From: Micropepsaceae bacterium | Lineage (GTDB): Bacteria; Pseudomonadota; Alphaproteobacteria; Micropepsales; Micropepsaceae | Assembly: GCA_025450355.1 (NCBI GenBank) | Contig: JANWHR010000137.1 | Coordinates: 1-7,025 of the forward strand | DNA length: 7,025 nt | Direction: 5' to 3' | Part shown: piece by piece, positions 6,663-7,025 of the stretch | Numbering within the stretch: the stretch's first letter is position 1 | Layout: each line of letters opens with the position of its first letter | Position numbers and translations under genes: made by a program | The notes under the pieces: generated by a model | Seen by the model: the letters and a program-made list of their open reading frames with translations, nothing else | Told to the model about the DNA's origin: nothing | Database searches by the model: none

Positions 6663-7025
6663 TCATCCCTCCTGCGCGGTTTCGTAGTCTTCCGCGGCCT
6701 CGACCCACCGCGTCTCGGCTTCTTTCTGTCGCCGCAATGCTTCGGCACGCGCTTTCGACAAACGGGTGCCTTCCGCGGGTGCGGCCGAGAACAGGCCAGG
6801 TGCGGCCAGCGCTCTGTCCAGCCGCTCGACCTCCGCGTGCAGTCGCGCCACTTCGTGCTCCCATTTATCCATCGAATCTTTCAGCGGCTTCAGTGCATTT
6901 CTTCGTTCGGCTGCGTGGCGCCGCTGTTCCGATCTCGACGGCGGCTTTACCACCGTCGATTCGGGCTCGCGTGAGTCTGCGGAAAGCACAAGATTGCGAT
7001 AGTCGTCGAGGTCGCCATCGAACGG
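6663..7025 (-). CDS. ABC-F family ATPase, C-terminal part (5' end beyond the window)
   Basis: ABC-F proteins have two ABC ATPase domains and no membrane segment; characterised members act on the ribosome. Only the last 120 residues are present and the frame is open to the right edge. They begin PFDGDLDDYRNLVL, which matches the strand that closes the second ATPase domain in this family (FDGDLDDYR). An arginine- and lysine-rich linker follows at about 28-45, and then a charged antiparallel coiled-coil tail at about 50-118 (for example KWEHEVARLHAEVERLDRAL, then a second helix with RAEALRRQKEAETRW). This tail resembles that of the YheS/Uup-like members, and YheS-like is my best guess. The Walker, signature and linker regions are outside the window, so the subfamily stays open. 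A GTG at 6987-6989 is internal and not the start. Confidence 0.88.
   Translation of the reverse strand, partial: PFDGDLDDYRNLVLSADSREPESTVVKPPSRSEQRRHAAERRNALKPLKDSMDKWEHEVARLHAEVERLDRALAAPGLFSAAPAEGTRLSKARAEALRRQKEAETRWVEAAEDYETAQEG

Overview
This is an ordinary chromosomal stretch from a GC-rich Gram-negative bacterium, most likely an alphaproteobacterium. That assignment rests on the gene order lptF-lptG-lptD running divergently from pepA-holC, with a convergent ABC-F ATPase gene behind, and on the style of the LptD (a CxxC in its N-terminal part and one cysteine near the C terminus) and HolC sequences. I could not search databases, so no genus is proposed. I see no mobile element, CRISPR array, tRNA or rRNA gene, or prophage.

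Layout. Positions 1-27 (minus) may be the first codons of the next gene after lptD, by synteny possibly surA. Positions 43-2346 (minus) are lptD, 2343-3434 (minus) lptG and 3431-4561 (minus) lptF. The three genes read lptF to lptG to lptD and overlap by 4 bases at each junction (ATGA, then GTGA), so they form one tightly coupled operon. Positions 4562-4660 are a divergent promoter region. Positions 4661-6160 (plus) are pepA, a leucyl aminopeptidase, followed with an overlapping stop/start by holC (6157-6627), the chi subunit of DNA polymerase III. A 35-base convergent gap leads to the C-terminal 120 residues of an ABC-F ATPase (6663-7025, minus), which enters from beyond the right edge.

Function. 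LptF and LptG are the membrane subunits of the LptB2FG ABC transporter, which extracts lipopolysaccharide from the inner membrane. LptD is the outer-membrane barrel that delivers it to the surface. One operon therefore encodes both ends of the transport bridge; LptA, LptB, LptC and LptE must be elsewhere. PepA and HolC are housekeeping proteins whose adjacency is a common alphaproteobacterial arrangement and does not imply a shared pathway.

I found no convincing undescribed system. The points most worth checking are the lptD start region (a long pre-signal extension plus a strong out-of-frame Shine-Dalgarno/ATG pair), the three-cysteine complement of mature LptD, and a possible leaderless lptF start.
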